Source of the DNA: Boesenbergia rotunda
Taxonomy: Eukaryota > Streptophyta > Magnoliopsida > Zingiberales > Zingiberaceae
Reading direction: 5' to 3'
DNA: 64,000 nucleotides
Assembly (NCBI GenBank): GCA_024364735.1
Contig: JAGFNQ010009473.1
Coordinates: forward strand, 124,001-188,000
Shown: piece after piece, positions 34,540-46,422 of the stretch
Position numbering within the stretch: the first letter of the stretch is position 1
How the letters are laid out: every line of letters starts with the position of its first letter
Translations under genes and position numbers: made by a program
The notes under the pieces: generated by a model
Database searches by the model: none
What the model saw: the letters and a program-made list of their open reading frames with translations, nothing else
Told to the model about the DNA's origin: nothing

Positions 34540-37030
34540 CACGTTGGACCTGAAATGTTTCCATTTCAGGGCCAACGTGGGCTTGAAATGGAAACATTTC
34601 AGGCCCAACGTGCCCAATTAAGGGTCTTTTCTTGATTCTTTGTTATTACATATTAACACCATGAAGAAGTCCAAATAAACAATGGATAGCAAATTTGAAC
34701 TCCTTGTAACCTCAGAAATCCACGGGAACTGAAATTTTTACAATCGGAGCTCTCTAGGTCAATTAGTGAGTTTTGACCAAAACCCACTGATTGACCTAGA
34801 GAGCTCCGATTGTAAAAAATTTCAGTTCCCGTGGATTTCTGAGGTTACAAGGAGTTCAAATTTGTTATCCATTGTTTATTTGGACTTCTCCGATGTATTA
34901 AAATGTAATAATGAAGAACCGAGAAGAAATCACACATTAGGCCTTTTAGGGTCATTGGGCCTGAAATGGTTCCATTTCAGGCCCAACGTGAGCCCGAAAT
35001 ATTTCCATTTCAGGCCCAACGTGCCCATTATTAAAGGTCTTTTCTCAATTCTTTGTTATTACATTTTAACACATTGAAGAAGTCTAAATAAACAATGGAT
35101 AGCAAATTTGAACTTTTTGTAACCTCATAAATCCACGGGAACTGAAATTTTTACAATCAGAGCTCTCTAGGTCAATCAGTGGGTTTTGACCCTAAAAGGC
35201 CTAATGTGTGATATATTCTCGGTTCTTCATTATCACATTTTAACACCTCGGAGAAGTCCAAATAAACAATGGATAACATATTTGAACACCTTGTAACCTC
35301 AGAAATACACGGGAACTGAAATTTTTTACAATCGGAGCTCTCTAGGTCAATCAGTGGGTTTTGGTCAAAACCCACTCATTGACTAGAGAGCTCCGATTAT
35401 AAAAATTTCAGTTCCCATGGATTTATGAGGTTACAAAGAGTTCAAATTTGCTATCCATTGTTTATTTGGACTTCTTCAAAATGTTAAAATGTAATAACAA
35501 AGAATCAAGAAAAGACCTTTGGGCCTGAAATGGGCACGTTAGGCCTGAAATGGAATCATTTCAGGCCCAATGACCCTAAAAGGCCTAATGTGTGATTTCT
35601 TCTCGGTTCTTCATTATTACAATTTAACACCTCGGAGAAGTCCAAATAAACAATGGATAGCAAATTTGAACTCTTTGTAACCTTATAAATCCACGGGAAG
35701 TGAAATTTTTACAATCGGAGCTCTCTAGGACAATTAGTAGGTTTTGACCCTAAAAGGCCTAATGTGTGATTTCTTCTCGGTTCTTTATTATTTCATTTTA
35801 ACATCTCGGAAAAGTCCAAATAAACAATGGATAGCAAATTTGAACTCTTTGTAACCTCAGAAATCCATGAGAACTGAAATTTTTACAATCGGAGCTCTCT
35901 AAATCAATCAGTGGGTTTTGGTCAAAACCCACTGATTGACCTAGAGAGCTCCGATTGTAAAAATTTCAGTTCCCGTGGATTTCTAAGGTTACAAAGAGTT
36001 CAAATTTGCTATCCATTGTTTATTTGGACTTCTCCGAGGTGTTAAAATGTAATAATGAAGAACTGAAAAAAGACCTTTAATATTGGGCATGTTGGGCCTG
36101 AAATGGGCACGTTGGGCCTGAAATGGAACCATTTCAGGCCCAATGACCCTAAAAGGTCTAATGTGTCAAAACTCACTGATTGACTTAAAGAGCTCCGATT
36201 GTAAAAATTTTGGTTCCTATGGATTTCTGAGATTACAAAGAGTTCAAATTTGCTATCCATTGTTTATTTGGACTTCTCCGAGGTGTTAAAATGTAATAAT
36301 GAAGAACCGAGAAGAAATCACATATTAGGCCTTTTATGGTCATTGAGCCTGAAATGATTCCATTTCAGGCCCCACGTGGGCCTGAAATGTTTTCATTTCA
36401 GGCCCAATTTGCCTATTTCAGGCCCAACGTGCCCAATATTAAAGGTCTTTTTTCGATTTTTTGTTATTACATTTTAACACCTTGAAGAAGTCCAAATAAA
36501 CAATGGATAGCAAATTTGAACTCTTTGTAACCTCAGAAATCCATGTGAACTGAAATTTTTACAATCGGAGCTCTCTAGGTCAATCAGTGGGTTTTGACCA
36601 AAACTCACTGATTGGGCCTGAAATGGAAACATTTCAGGCCCAACGTGCCCAATATTAAGGGTCTTTTCTCGATTTATTGTTATTACATTTTAACACCTTG
36701 AAGAAGTCCAAATAAACAATGGATAACAAATTTGAACTCCTTGTAACCTCAGAAATCCACGAGAACTGAAATTTTTACAATCGGAGCTCTCTAGGTTAAC
36801 TAGTGAGATTTGGTCAAAACTCACTGATTGGCCTAGAGAGCTCCGATTATAAAAATTTCAGTTCCCATGGATTTCTGATGTTACAAGGAGTTTAAATTTG
36901 CTATCCATTGTTTATTTGGACTTTTTAAGGTGTTAAAATGTAATAACAAAGAATCGAGAAAAGACTCTTAATATTGGGCACGTTGGGCCTGAAATGTTTC
37001 CATTTCAGGCCCAATGTGAGTCTGATATGT
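34540..37030. repeat. Alternating inverted modules inside the foldback element
   Basis: A module of about 180-210 bp is repeated in both orientations. It contains CAAATAAACAATGGATAGCA, GAGAGCTCCGATTGTAAAAA and the inverted word CAGGCCCAACGTG/GGGCCTGAAATGG. Using the CAATGGATA block as a marker I count twelve copies (near 34680, 34865, 35090, 35265, 35450, 35650, 35825, 36010, 36255, 36500, 36720, 36900) in the order F R F F R F F R R F F R. Transcripts could fold into long hairpins. Confidence 0.85.
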
Positions 37031-37158
37031 TCTTTTAGTTTTAATTTAATAAAAATTTTAATTAATTTAAATATTTTTTGTTTTGAAAAAGGTTCCATAA
37101 TATAAAAATCAAAATATAAAGGAACATCTCTTTATGGTCCGTTTCGGAATTCGTTACT

Positions 37159-37224
37159 GAGAATGAGAATGAGAATGAGAATGAGAATGAGAATGAGAAA
37201 GAGAAAGAGAAAGAAAAAGAAAAA
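37159..37224. repeat. GAGAAT/GAGAAA microsatellite in the right inverted repeat
   Basis: About six GAGAAT units are followed by GAGAAA units. It is the counterpart of the CTTTCT run at 34363. Confidence 0.85.
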
Positions 37225-37366
37225 TGCATGCAGTACTTGACGGTAGGGGTATAAGAGGAAGTTTACTAAAATATATGTGCCCTTTGATAACAATAAAATT
37301 ATGATACGTTTTTTGATAAATATTAATTTTTAAATACGTTTTTTTGGTAAATTGCCGAAATAAAAA

Positions 37367-38541
37367 CGATTAACTAGTTAGGTAAAGTCGAATTTGAAAC
37401 GTGCAATTCGATCCTATTAAAATTTTTTCGTCGGGATAAATAAAATAATATACATCAAAACTCATTCTTAATCAAGATTTTCAGATCGGCTATTTATTTT
37501 GGAGATTTTTTAATTTTCATAGTTTAGATGGTTGATTTATTACGGAAGGATTTACTCGTTCCGGGTGACTTTTAAGTGTTTTAATTGAATAGAATATTAT
37601 ATCTAAGTTTTCAAAATCAGTTCATTGAATGAATTGCATGAATATATAAAAAAATTATACAATTGTACAAAGAGGTGGTAGGTGATTCGTTCACCGTAAT
37701 GTCCCGTCAATTCGTTATCTGGTCAATATGGAGAGGATAAATAATAAGGGTTATTAGTCCGGATATTATAGTTAGTGTGTAGAAAAAATGGACAAACTGA
37801 CTTTGTTAAATTTTGACTCTTAAATTTTAAAATAACAATATCATATGTTAACAATGATTCTATCTCGTGGAGACCTACAACTGTATAAAGAGAATATTGA
37901 TTAGTTGCATAATGTTAGAGGAAATTGATTGCCATCAAAATATAAATATTCAATAATTCGATAATTGATGTTTTTTATGAGTGTCAAATGTCAGTGTGAC
38001 ATCCTACGGAATAACATTGATTTTAACATAAATAAATTAACTTTAAGCATAATTTATTATTATTATCATCGTCAAAGTTGATGTTTGTATTACTTACCAA
38101 TATCCAAATCTTATCCATCACAATTATCTAACACAATTAATATAAGATTTATATTTGTTTTTTTAGCAAATGTTGTTTAAGTTGGTAGGCGATTTAGATC
38201 AAGTGAGATAATTTAGTATTCAATCAAGTTAAATTTATAATAGTGATCTTAATATAAAATACAATGAAGATTCTTCATATTATTATTACTATTATTATAA
38301 TTTTCAACTATGCTAATCTTCTATAATGATGTGGTTGAGAAAAGTTTATCAAACCTTTTTTTTTTTTTACCATATACCAGATGGCGTGGACTTTAACTAA
38401 TGTAGCGTTAGCCAGCTAAAAATAATATAATTTTTTCGAGGACAGCTAATTAATACATTTGAGCATCCTCCTCGATGCATGTTCAATTTTAGCCCGCACA
38501 TATTAATATAGTTGGTATATATATATATATATAGTAATAAT
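37367..38541. other. AT-rich intergenic DNA
   Basis: No open frame with recognisable content is seen. It may include the original upstream region of the KC1-like gene, displaced by the foldback element. A TA repeat begins at about 38516. Confidence 0.5.
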
Positions 38542-38687
38542 ATGGTGCATAATTTATGGTGTACATGGGCACCTACATAGGTGATAAAATCTTGATCATT
38601 CATCTCTATCATGCATTTTTTATGGGTGATGTAGAGGTTACCATCTATGCAGGTGCCCATGGTTGTGGATCATAAGTTATACACCAT
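38542..38687. mobile_element. Short MITE in a TA repeat
   Basis: The 146-bp unit has inverted ends ATGGTGCATAATTTATG and, on the other strand, ATGGTGTATAACTTATG, with an inner inverted pair GGGCACCTACAT/ATGCAGGTGCCC. Both sides are TATATATA runs, which fits insertion at TA as in Stowaway-like MITEs, though the exact duplication cannot be read in a TA repeat. Confidence 0.65.
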
Positions 38688-40113
38688 ATCATTTATATAT
38701 ATATATATATATAATTTTATGATGAATTCATAAGGGATTGATAAGGAGTGGAAAATAAATTTTAAATTTTAGAAATTAGATTATATGGATTTAAGTTAAT
38801 AAGATTTTTTTTAAGGTTTTATGTTTCTCTTTTGGGTTATAGTATTCAAACGAAAAAAATTTAGATACTCACGAGGTATAATATAAGTATTTACCGTTTA
38901 AAATTTTAAAATTTAGGAGTTAAGTTACAGTGAATTCATGAGATCCATTCTTTTTTTGGGTTATAGTGATTAAAAAAATAATTTAGATGTTTACTAAATA
39001 TATTATCAATAGTTACATCAAAAGATTTTAAAAAAGTTTTTTTAAAAAAATAAATTGAAGCGCCTCAGTGACTTTAAAAAAAGTATTAAAAAAAAAATCT
39101 AAATCGGAGGCACAGACAAGTCCAGAGGCTTCGATCCTTATTTTAATAAATCTCTTTTAATATTTCAAGAAGCAAAATTATTCAAGTATGCAGTTGACTT
39201 TGTGCACTATATTTTATGAGGTATGAAGCTATTTCAATGTATATTAAACGCACTTCTTCTCTCAAGCATTGAAGACCTGTTTCTTTAATTCATCTTCAAT
39301 GTCAAATCGATTGTTGTCGTAGTTACGGGTTTTTTAGTGGGTTTAGTAGTTTCCTGATTTACTTTAACGGCCGATGAAAAATTTTCGTGAAATCGAGTTG
39401 ATCGTCCAAGATTGAAAAAACTTCGTTAATCATTTTAGTGAGTTTAGTTCCGTGTGTTTTCGAAGGTTATAGGTCCACGTCGAAATCAATCTATTTCTTA
39501 AGGAAGTGAAACTAAGACAATCTTTTGTCTTTATGTTCCAAGTCAGTTCTGGGTGGTCAAGGGTGGGCTGCAATTTTTTTTTTTTAATAAAGGTTAATAA
39601 AAATAAATTAAAATTTCTTTTTTCTTGCACTCATTTACTTCCTGTAAGCCAAAAAAAAAAAAAAAAAAATCTCCAAATCTCTCAAACGCTCATGGTTGGA
39701 AATTGAAAATTGTCCACGGGTTTGGACAGAGCTTGCTTTGAGAAAAGTGTAGAGAAATTCTCGACTTCAAGCTCGACACATGGGCCTCATTCTGTATCTC
39801 CGCCATGCGCGTTGTCTCGTTCGCTATTGTTGATTGTTATGCAACCTAGGTTTGTGTCTTTCTATGAGATTTTGAATTGATTTCCGCCTTTAGACAGCGA
39901 AATTCGAAACTTATTTTAGTGAGGTGAGAAAAGTCCAATTGCTTGTTTTGGTTTATTACTGATTAGTTAAGTTGTGTTATATTATTATGTAGATATTGAA
40001 ACTTTTGTTCGGAAATCAATTCAAAAAGTAGTTTTTTTTTTTTGGAATTTGAATTGTGGAAATTAATTTTCAATGATATTTGAAATTTCATATTATTTAT
40101 TCGGAGGATTTTG
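38688..40113. other. AT-rich intergenic DNA without recognised genes
   Basis: Homopolymer A runs lie at 39650-39669 and a T run at 39573-39585. The open frames here are short and carry no motif I recognise. Confidence 0.45.
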
Positions 40114-40642
40114 TGTTGGATATTATTATTATCTCTATTAGGTGGACTTATTTGTAAGTTGCACATGTAAATACAATCTGAGCCCTTAAAGTGATTTAAC
40201 TTATGTTTATTGGGTTTCGGATTATTGGATGCGAGTTCAATGTATAGAACTTTTTAGACCAATCTGTTATTATCTATGGGTTGATAACAGATTAGATTTC
40301 TATATAAAGCGGAGGCCCCCAAGGGTTTAGGTGATCTTCATGACCTAGTTTCTTGTTCCCCATTAACAAGAAATTTTACGACGCCGTCAAACCTAAGCCC
40401 CTTGGAAGATTCTTCTTTTTCTTTCCGCTGCATCTTCTTCCACATGGATCAAGCCGACGACGCTACGACAAGGATAATGGCTCTTCAATCAGGTTCCTTG
40501 TCTTTCGGTTTATATCTTTTATTTTGTATGTCATGATTCGATGAAACAATAGATCCATGCTTATGTACATTATGTTTTCTATTCGAGTTCTTATTTTGTT
40601 TCTAGAATTCAAGCGGTTAGGAGAAAACACAATATTCTATCA
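40114..40642 (+). repeat. 529-bp Copia LTR (family A), plus orientation
   Basis: It runs from TGTTGGATATT to ATATTCTATCA and is homologous over its full length to the LTRs at 51031-51559 and 62067-62595, which lie in the opposite orientation. TATATAAAG at about 40301 is a plausible TATA box. It is the 5' LTR of a second, truncated copy of the family. Confidence 0.88.
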
Positions 40643-40644
40643 AT

Positions 40645-40657
40645 TGGTATCAGAGCC
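40645..40657 (+). promoter_or_regulatory. Primer binding site of the truncated family A element
   Basis: TGGTATCAGAGCC follows the LTR after two bases and matches the initiator Met-tRNA end. Confidence 0.92.
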
Positions 40658-41400
40658 TTGGGTTTGTTTCATTGTTTTTTTGGTAATAAAGTTTAAATTT
40701 TTTTCGTCAATTTATTGTATGTATGTTATATTAAGTTTTCCTAGTATAATACATTTTTTTTTATCGCTGAAAATCATGTAAAAGAAAATTCTAGGATATA
40801 CTTGTTTTCTAAGTTTTTCATATTTTATGTGAAACATATGAAAACGACGGAAGAACTATCATGTTTAATCTAATTTTTAGGTTAAAATGTGATGGTTTAA
40901 TCGATTGACTTGGTCAATCAATTGATTATCAAGTCTAAAATTGTGAATAGAATAAATTTGATTTAATCAATTATCATCTTAAATTTGTGATAAGATGAAT
41001 TAGGAATTATATCGATTAAATTTTTTTTATCGATGAAAATTTCTTTCATGTGAAATATTTTTTTTTCTTTCACGTCGAAGAAAAAAAACTGTTTCAAATA
41101 GGGATAAAAAAATTATTCGATTAATGCATTAATATAAAAAAAAAGAAAAAAAAAAGGTGAAACTGTTTCGTAGAAACAGTAAAACAAAAAAAATAATTGA
41201 TTAATGCATTGATACGTGAGTGAATTTTATAAAAGGCTAATGCATCAAGTATTTTTTTTTATGAAGAGATTAAATAATATTATTTAATTATAAAACCATA
41301 AAGAAACTCTAATTTTTAAAGGAGGGTTCTATATATGATATAGTCATATATATTAAGCTTTTAGATCGATTGGGATAATCAATTGGATCAAAGTTTTCCA
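40658..41400 (+). mobile_element. Leader of the truncated family A Copia
   Basis: This corresponds to the leader next to the 5' LTR at 61612-62066 (minus strand): both contain the block GGTTAAAATGTGATGGTTTA-like and clusters of ATCGATT/AATTGATT words. It loses similarity at about 41300-41400, where the minus-strand gag-only element begins, so this copy was interrupted before its gag. Confidence 0.65.
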
Positions 41401-41455
41401 ATCCCTTTTGACACATTTCACCTAATTTCCTAGGAGAATAACTCTTGAGATCCAT

Positions 41456-43238
41456 TTACCATGAACCCCAAAGGCTCCTAGAGCTCCATCTTGAGCTCTT
41501 AGCCTTAGCCACCTCCCTAGGTGACTCAACCCATATTAAGCCACACCGGTGAACCTCCGGTGATTCTTGGCCTACAATTCTAACCTTCTTAATCTTGGAC
41601 ATCTTGTCCTTGGTTAAGTCACCCTTTCTTCCTTTTGATGGCACCCTCTTGCCATCCTTAGACTTACCCTCCTTGCCATGATTATATGCTTCCTTAGCAT
41701 ATTTCTTTCCATTTACCTTGAAGGTCTTAGACCGGTATCCCAAACCCGATCTATCATAGTTGGGTTTTAAACTACCCAACACCATGTCTAAGCCCTTAGA
41801 TCCAACCGTGAATCTTTCTAGGGTCTTTTCTAATGTATCAAGTCTTGCCCTCATGGTTTGATTTTCCCTTTCTAGAGTTCTAACCTTAGAACCCATATGT
41901 CCACCTTGGACATTTCCAGGGCTACCCATTTTCTTAGGCACATTCCTTCCCTTTTTGGGATTAGTGTCATGATCCTTAGGTCTAGAGGTCTTGGGTTGAT
42001 CATGATGCATGCTTCTCCTAGGATTTTGATCTACCTTGTTACTCCTAGTCCTATCATTATACTTAAATCCAAAATTATGCACCATTAAGCATTTTTCATT
42101 AAATCTAGCATGCATGGAGAGATGATTAACATTATTTCTAATATGTAATGAGGAACTTGAAATTGGATTACATTTTAATCTAGGGTTAGGAATTACCTCC
42201 CTTACCCTTATAGTTCCTCCTTGTTGTGATCTTTGCTTCCTCCTTTCTTCTTTCTCCCATCTCCTCAAGTGTCCCATTTTCTTGAGCTATTTCTTCCTTG
42301 GACACTTGATGTGGTAGTGCCCTAGCTCACCACACGTGAAGCATCGAATCCTCCTCTTCTTCTCTTGGGTTTCTCCAGTCCTACATTTTATGTTAGAATT
42401 TAATTTAATTGAAATAGGTTTAGAGTATACCTCCTTTTTACCTTTCGGGCATTTGTCCTTGTAGTGCCCCTTTTCGTTGCAACCAAAGCATGTGATGTGA
42501 TCCTTTTTACTTGCTTTGGTGGAGGTGGAGACTAGGTTGACTTCTTCTTCAACCTTGGATGAAGTGGATGTCTCCTCTTGATCCGGTACGGTTGAGGGTC
42601 TCTCCTCCCCCTAAATTCTCGAAATCGATACCTCCTCTTCTTCTCTTGAGGAGGTTGAAGATCTTTCACTCTCTCCCTCACTTGAAGATGTAGATGACTC
42701 AATTTTCTTCTCTTCTTGAATCATGGAGCTCACTTCATCGGGATCTTTTATTGGTTGAACTCGTATAGGATTTTCATGGAATTTGACCACCTTTTTCCAT
42801 AGCTCATCATGGAATTTGACCACCTTTTTCCATAGCTCATTCATGGAATTTGACCACCTTTTTTCATAGCTCATGTGCATTTAAATATTTTCCTACATTA
42901 CTCAAGACGTTGTTAGGCAAAATATTAATCAATACATCAATTACTTTCTTATTCGCCTTGGATTGATCTTGTTGATCTTGATTCCAATGTCTAGGACGAA
43001 GCTTCTTTCCGTGCTTGTCCTTTGGAACTTCGAAAGGCTCTTCAAGTGCAATTCTACATGCCCACTGTATTCCGAACCAAGTCTCGATCCTTGCCCTCCA
43101 AAAGACGAAATCTTGATTATCATAGGCGAGTGAAGTGTAAATATCATCCCCAAATTTGTCTTCCATGATTCTTTTCCCTCTAGCGTGTGCTCCCTCGGCG
43201 GTTAGTCCGATCAAGAGAGGTCCTCGCTCTGATACCAA
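41456..43238 (-). pseudogene. Gag of a Sirevirus-like, gag-only element (minus)
   Basis: In transcription order: 43238-42864 encodes the gag N-terminus (FVFWRARIETWFGIQW, KKLRPRHWNQDQ). 42880-42611 carries a repeated ELWKKVVKFH phrase and an acidic serine-rich stretch. Next come two zinc knuckles, CFGCNEKGHYKDKC (about 42480) and CFTCGELGHYHIKC (about 42320), both with intact CCHC ligands. 42277-41456 is a basic tail with a short coiled coil. Frames change between blocks. No protease, integrase or RT follows. It parallels the plus-strand gag at 47400-48855. Confidence 0.75.
43226..43237 (-). promoter_or_regulatory. Primer binding site of the minus gag-only element
   Basis: TGGTATCAGAGC on the minus strand, two bases inside the LTR that starts at 43240. 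Confidence 0.9.
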
Positions 43239-43239
43239 T

Positions 43240-44145
43240 TGTAGGATCGATTGTGTTTGCTAGAGGGGGGTGAATAGTAATTTTTCGAACCCCTTTCTTC
43301 CTACACGGTTAGTTGCACAGCGGAATATATAATAAAACAAAACTAACAATGAAGAATAACGCTAACAACCTGATTTACTTGGTATCCACCCTGGACGGGT
43401 GACTAATCCAAGAATCCGTCGGTGGATCACTCCCCGGATAACTTCTGGCTAGCCCTCGTCACTCCTTGTGGGTGGAGAAACTTCGCCACAATCCCAAGCA
43501 AAGCTCTGATCACAAAGACTACTATCTTGCCTTTAACCAAGACAAAATTCGTCAAGAATCTCAGCCACCACGAAGTCTGCTTTAAATAAGACTCGGGCTG
43601 AAACCCTCGCCACCAGTCGACTGCTCCCTGGTGCGACTGAAATTCGACCGTTGCACCCCAACGTTCGAATTCTCAGCCAACTCACCAGCCACCTACCAGT
43701 CGACTGCTCCCAGAGCAGTCCACTGGTCCCCAGCTGAACTCTTCCCGAGTACAATCACACAGCACTCGTAGCCTCACGACTCGACTGACTCCTCATCCGC
43801 AGCCTCGACTATTGCCTTTGCGCCCTCTTCATCTTCGGCTCCCGTCCCTCTGATGCACGCAAGCCTCCAGCTTGCCTCCATGCCATCCTTCACGCATGCC
43901 TCAAAGTCTGCGCCCATCAGCTCATCGTCCCTGCTCTCTAAGGTCCCTCGGGTGCACACAAGCCTCCAGCTTGTCTCCATGCCACCCTTCACCATACCGA
44001 GGCCGTCCATTCAAGTCCATATGTGTAACCTGTACATCCTGCGCACTCAACATACACATATGAGATAACAAGAGTAAACCTAACTTAAACCCTTTGCCCA
44101 AGCATCAAAACACTTGGTCACTCCGGACCACAGATTGCCTCAACA
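43240..44145 (-). repeat. 5' LTR of the minus gag-only element
   Basis: It spans TGTAGGATCG to TGCCTCAACA, 906 bp, and is the reverse-orientation relative of the LTRs at 46423-47334 and 49938-50764: GCTAGAGGGGGGTGAATAG near its inner end and TTTGCCCAAGCATCAAAACA near its outer end. It carries CCAGTCGACTG palindromes at 43614-43720. No 3' LTR was found on the left. Confidence 0.75.
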
Positions 44146-45396
44146 AATCTCTTCTTAACCTCATATTTTTTTCACCAAAACTATCTCCCTTTTTTATTTT
44201 ATCATAAAATTCACCCAAATATACTTATGAAAGTATTTCAATGGGTTAGGGATTGTTAGGTTACTCAAAATTGGGTTAAAGACTGAAATCAGACAGTTTC
44301 AGTTGTACCAATCAATTGGTGTTGGATCCCAATTGATTAAATTGTACCTTAATCGATCACTTGATCGATTATGACTATCCTTAATCGATCAACGAATCGA
44401 TTACATGCGCTTCTATGCTCACAGAAAAGCTTCATCAATCGATTGGTGTATGTCCTAATCGATCACCTTATTGATTAGGAGTTTCTGATTTCTGAAAATA
44501 GTTTCAGACCTAATTTTAGAAACTCCTAAATAATTCTATAAAATTTGAAAAATCATGAAATTTTGTATAGGCATTATTTATGACATATACTATCATGAAA
44601 AAATAGTTTTCTATGAAAATAACTTTTATTTTCAAAGATTGACACAAAATTAGAAACCTTAAAAAACTTTAATGTTTCACTCTATTTTATATCCAATTCA
44701 TCAATGATGAGTTCTATCAAAAGATAGTTTTCACCAAGATTTTCTAAGATAGTTCTGAAATGACTTTCAAAGATAATTTCCAACTATATTCTTTGGGCTA
44801 AATACGCATGACTTGTACATTAACTTTCCCAATGATTGGAGTTCACTTAAATTCTTATTTTAATGAACTTAAAACTCAATAAGATATACCCTAAACCCTA
44901 ACTTGTGTGCACAAGTAGAGGATTCCCTTGCCTAATCGTGGATAACAGTGACCTGTTAGGACTTCCTCATCAAGTGTCCGATCAAACATTTGACCGACTT
45001 GGACTTTTCCTTGCCTAGTTCCGAAGTAGGACTTTTTCCGTGCCAGCGTGCAATCTCCCTGATCCATTTGGACTTCACCTAATTCTACTAGGACTTTTCC
45101 CTTGACAATGTACGATCTCCCTGATTCACCTGAACTTCACCAAGTCCTATTAGGTGTGCTTAGTCCACTAGGATTTTTCCCTTGCCAGCATACGATCTCC
45201 CCGATCCACCTGGACTTCACCTAGTCCCACTAGGTGTGCCTAGTCTCACTGGAACTTTTCCACGTCAAGTCTCCAGTCAACCTTGACTCATTTGACTCAC
45301 ACAATGTTCAAACATCATTGTCAGACATCGAAACTCAAACTCACCTGAGCCTATTCAAACTAAGTCAACCCTGACCTAACGAAGATTGTACCAACA
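44146..45396. repeat. LTR-type fragment with tandem 60-90 bp phrases
   Basis: The right end (TGTACCAACA) and the repeated phrases GGACTTTTCCCTTGCCAGC and GATCCACCTGGACTTCACC resemble the solo LTR at 59933-61606, which has its own repeated GGACTTCGTGCCC phrases. A group of ATCGATT and AATTGATT palindromes occupies 44310-44470. Its left end is lost at the neighbouring LTR. Confidence 0.55.
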
Positions 45397-46422
45397 AGTT
45401 GTTACTACAAGTGTAGTGAAAGCATTATATGCAATAAAGATCATAAAAAATTGGCTGCACAACCGAATGTAAGACGATTAGTTTTTAATGGAATTGACAA
45501 TGAAGCTATTATGCAACAATTTCAGATCATGACTTTTTGTCGTGCACAATTATAATTTTAGTGTAGAATTTTGTTGAGGTATATTTAAGCTATATTCCTA
45601 GCTTTGCCCTGGTTGAAATTGGGGGGGGGGGGGGGGGGTGCACAATCGTTACAAGGCACTCCACACACTTCTCGCACATCAACCCACATACTCAGAACAT
45701 GTCTACACAACCACTTCTCGTGGGTCTGTTCACATCCTTAGAATGTGTTTTTGCCACTCCTCCCACCTGGTTGAGTCTTCCGTCGAGCATGGTTCGGGCC
45801 GGATATCATAGTTGCACGACTCCGCTTTTAGGTTGGTCGGTTTGACTCGAACTCAATCTTGAGTCGGACAGATTTGCAGGCCCAGACCTGAGGTGAGGCC
45901 CAGGAGACGCTTGCCTCAGACTCACTTTCTAGAAGGGCCCAAAAATAATAATATGTTAGGTTTAGAATTTTCTATTTGGTAAACTTTGACCCAAGTATAT
46001 ATTTATGTCATTTAATATTAAAATTTAAATTTTAATGAAACAGAGTTCGTGAAGTGTCGATCCTCAATTTCGCCATGATCTCCTTCTCTTCAAGGGTGCT
46101 CGTCTCTTACACGATCGACAATAGCAGTCTCTTAGATTCATCTTATATTTTGGTAAATTTATGTTTGTTCTATCCAACTTTTGCATTGGTATCATTTTCT
46201 TCTGATTTCGCCCAGAAACTAAGGTTTCCTTTTGTTCTCTTTTGATAGATTGAATGACTGCTCGTGAGTATTTCATTACTTGATTTCAAGTTTCTACTTC
46301 GGGAAACATATTTCTTAACTTTTTGGTGGTTGTTTGGGACAATGAGGACAATGAGAAAGGAAAGATGTCAACTATGCCGCTAACTATATACGCAAATGCT
46401 TAGTGGTGTAGGAGAGGACAAA
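45397..46422. other. Unassigned DNA with an 18-G run
   Basis: There is no recognised gene. A homopolymer of 18 G occurs at 45621-45638. Short open frames at 46054-46276 show no motif. It may include host DNA flanking the gag-only element. Confidence 0.45.

Larger units (their letters stand above)
34228..37356. mobile_element. Foldback/MULE-like element with long terminal inverted repeats
   Basis: Both ends read inward as GGCAATTTAYCAAAAA and stay inversely similar for about 350 bp (34228-34575 against 37005-37356). The flanks carry an identical 10-bp duplication, GAAATAAAAA (34218-34227 and 37357-37366). Mutator-like elements make 8-11 bp duplications and often have long inverted repeats. 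There is no transposase; the interior is non-coding repeat modules, so the element is non-autonomous. It sits between the KC1-like gene and its former upstream DNA. Confidence 0.88.

Noticed and set aside
34540..37030. Possible CRISPR or tandem gene family in the foldback interior
   Set aside because: Modules alternate in orientation, lack spacers and have no coding frame; they belong inside a transposon with a clear target duplication.
44146..45396. Treating 43240-45396 as one 2.16-kb LTR
   Set aside because: Comparison with the LTR at 46423-47334 shows homology ending at TGCCTCAACA (44145); the remainder resembles a different LTR type.
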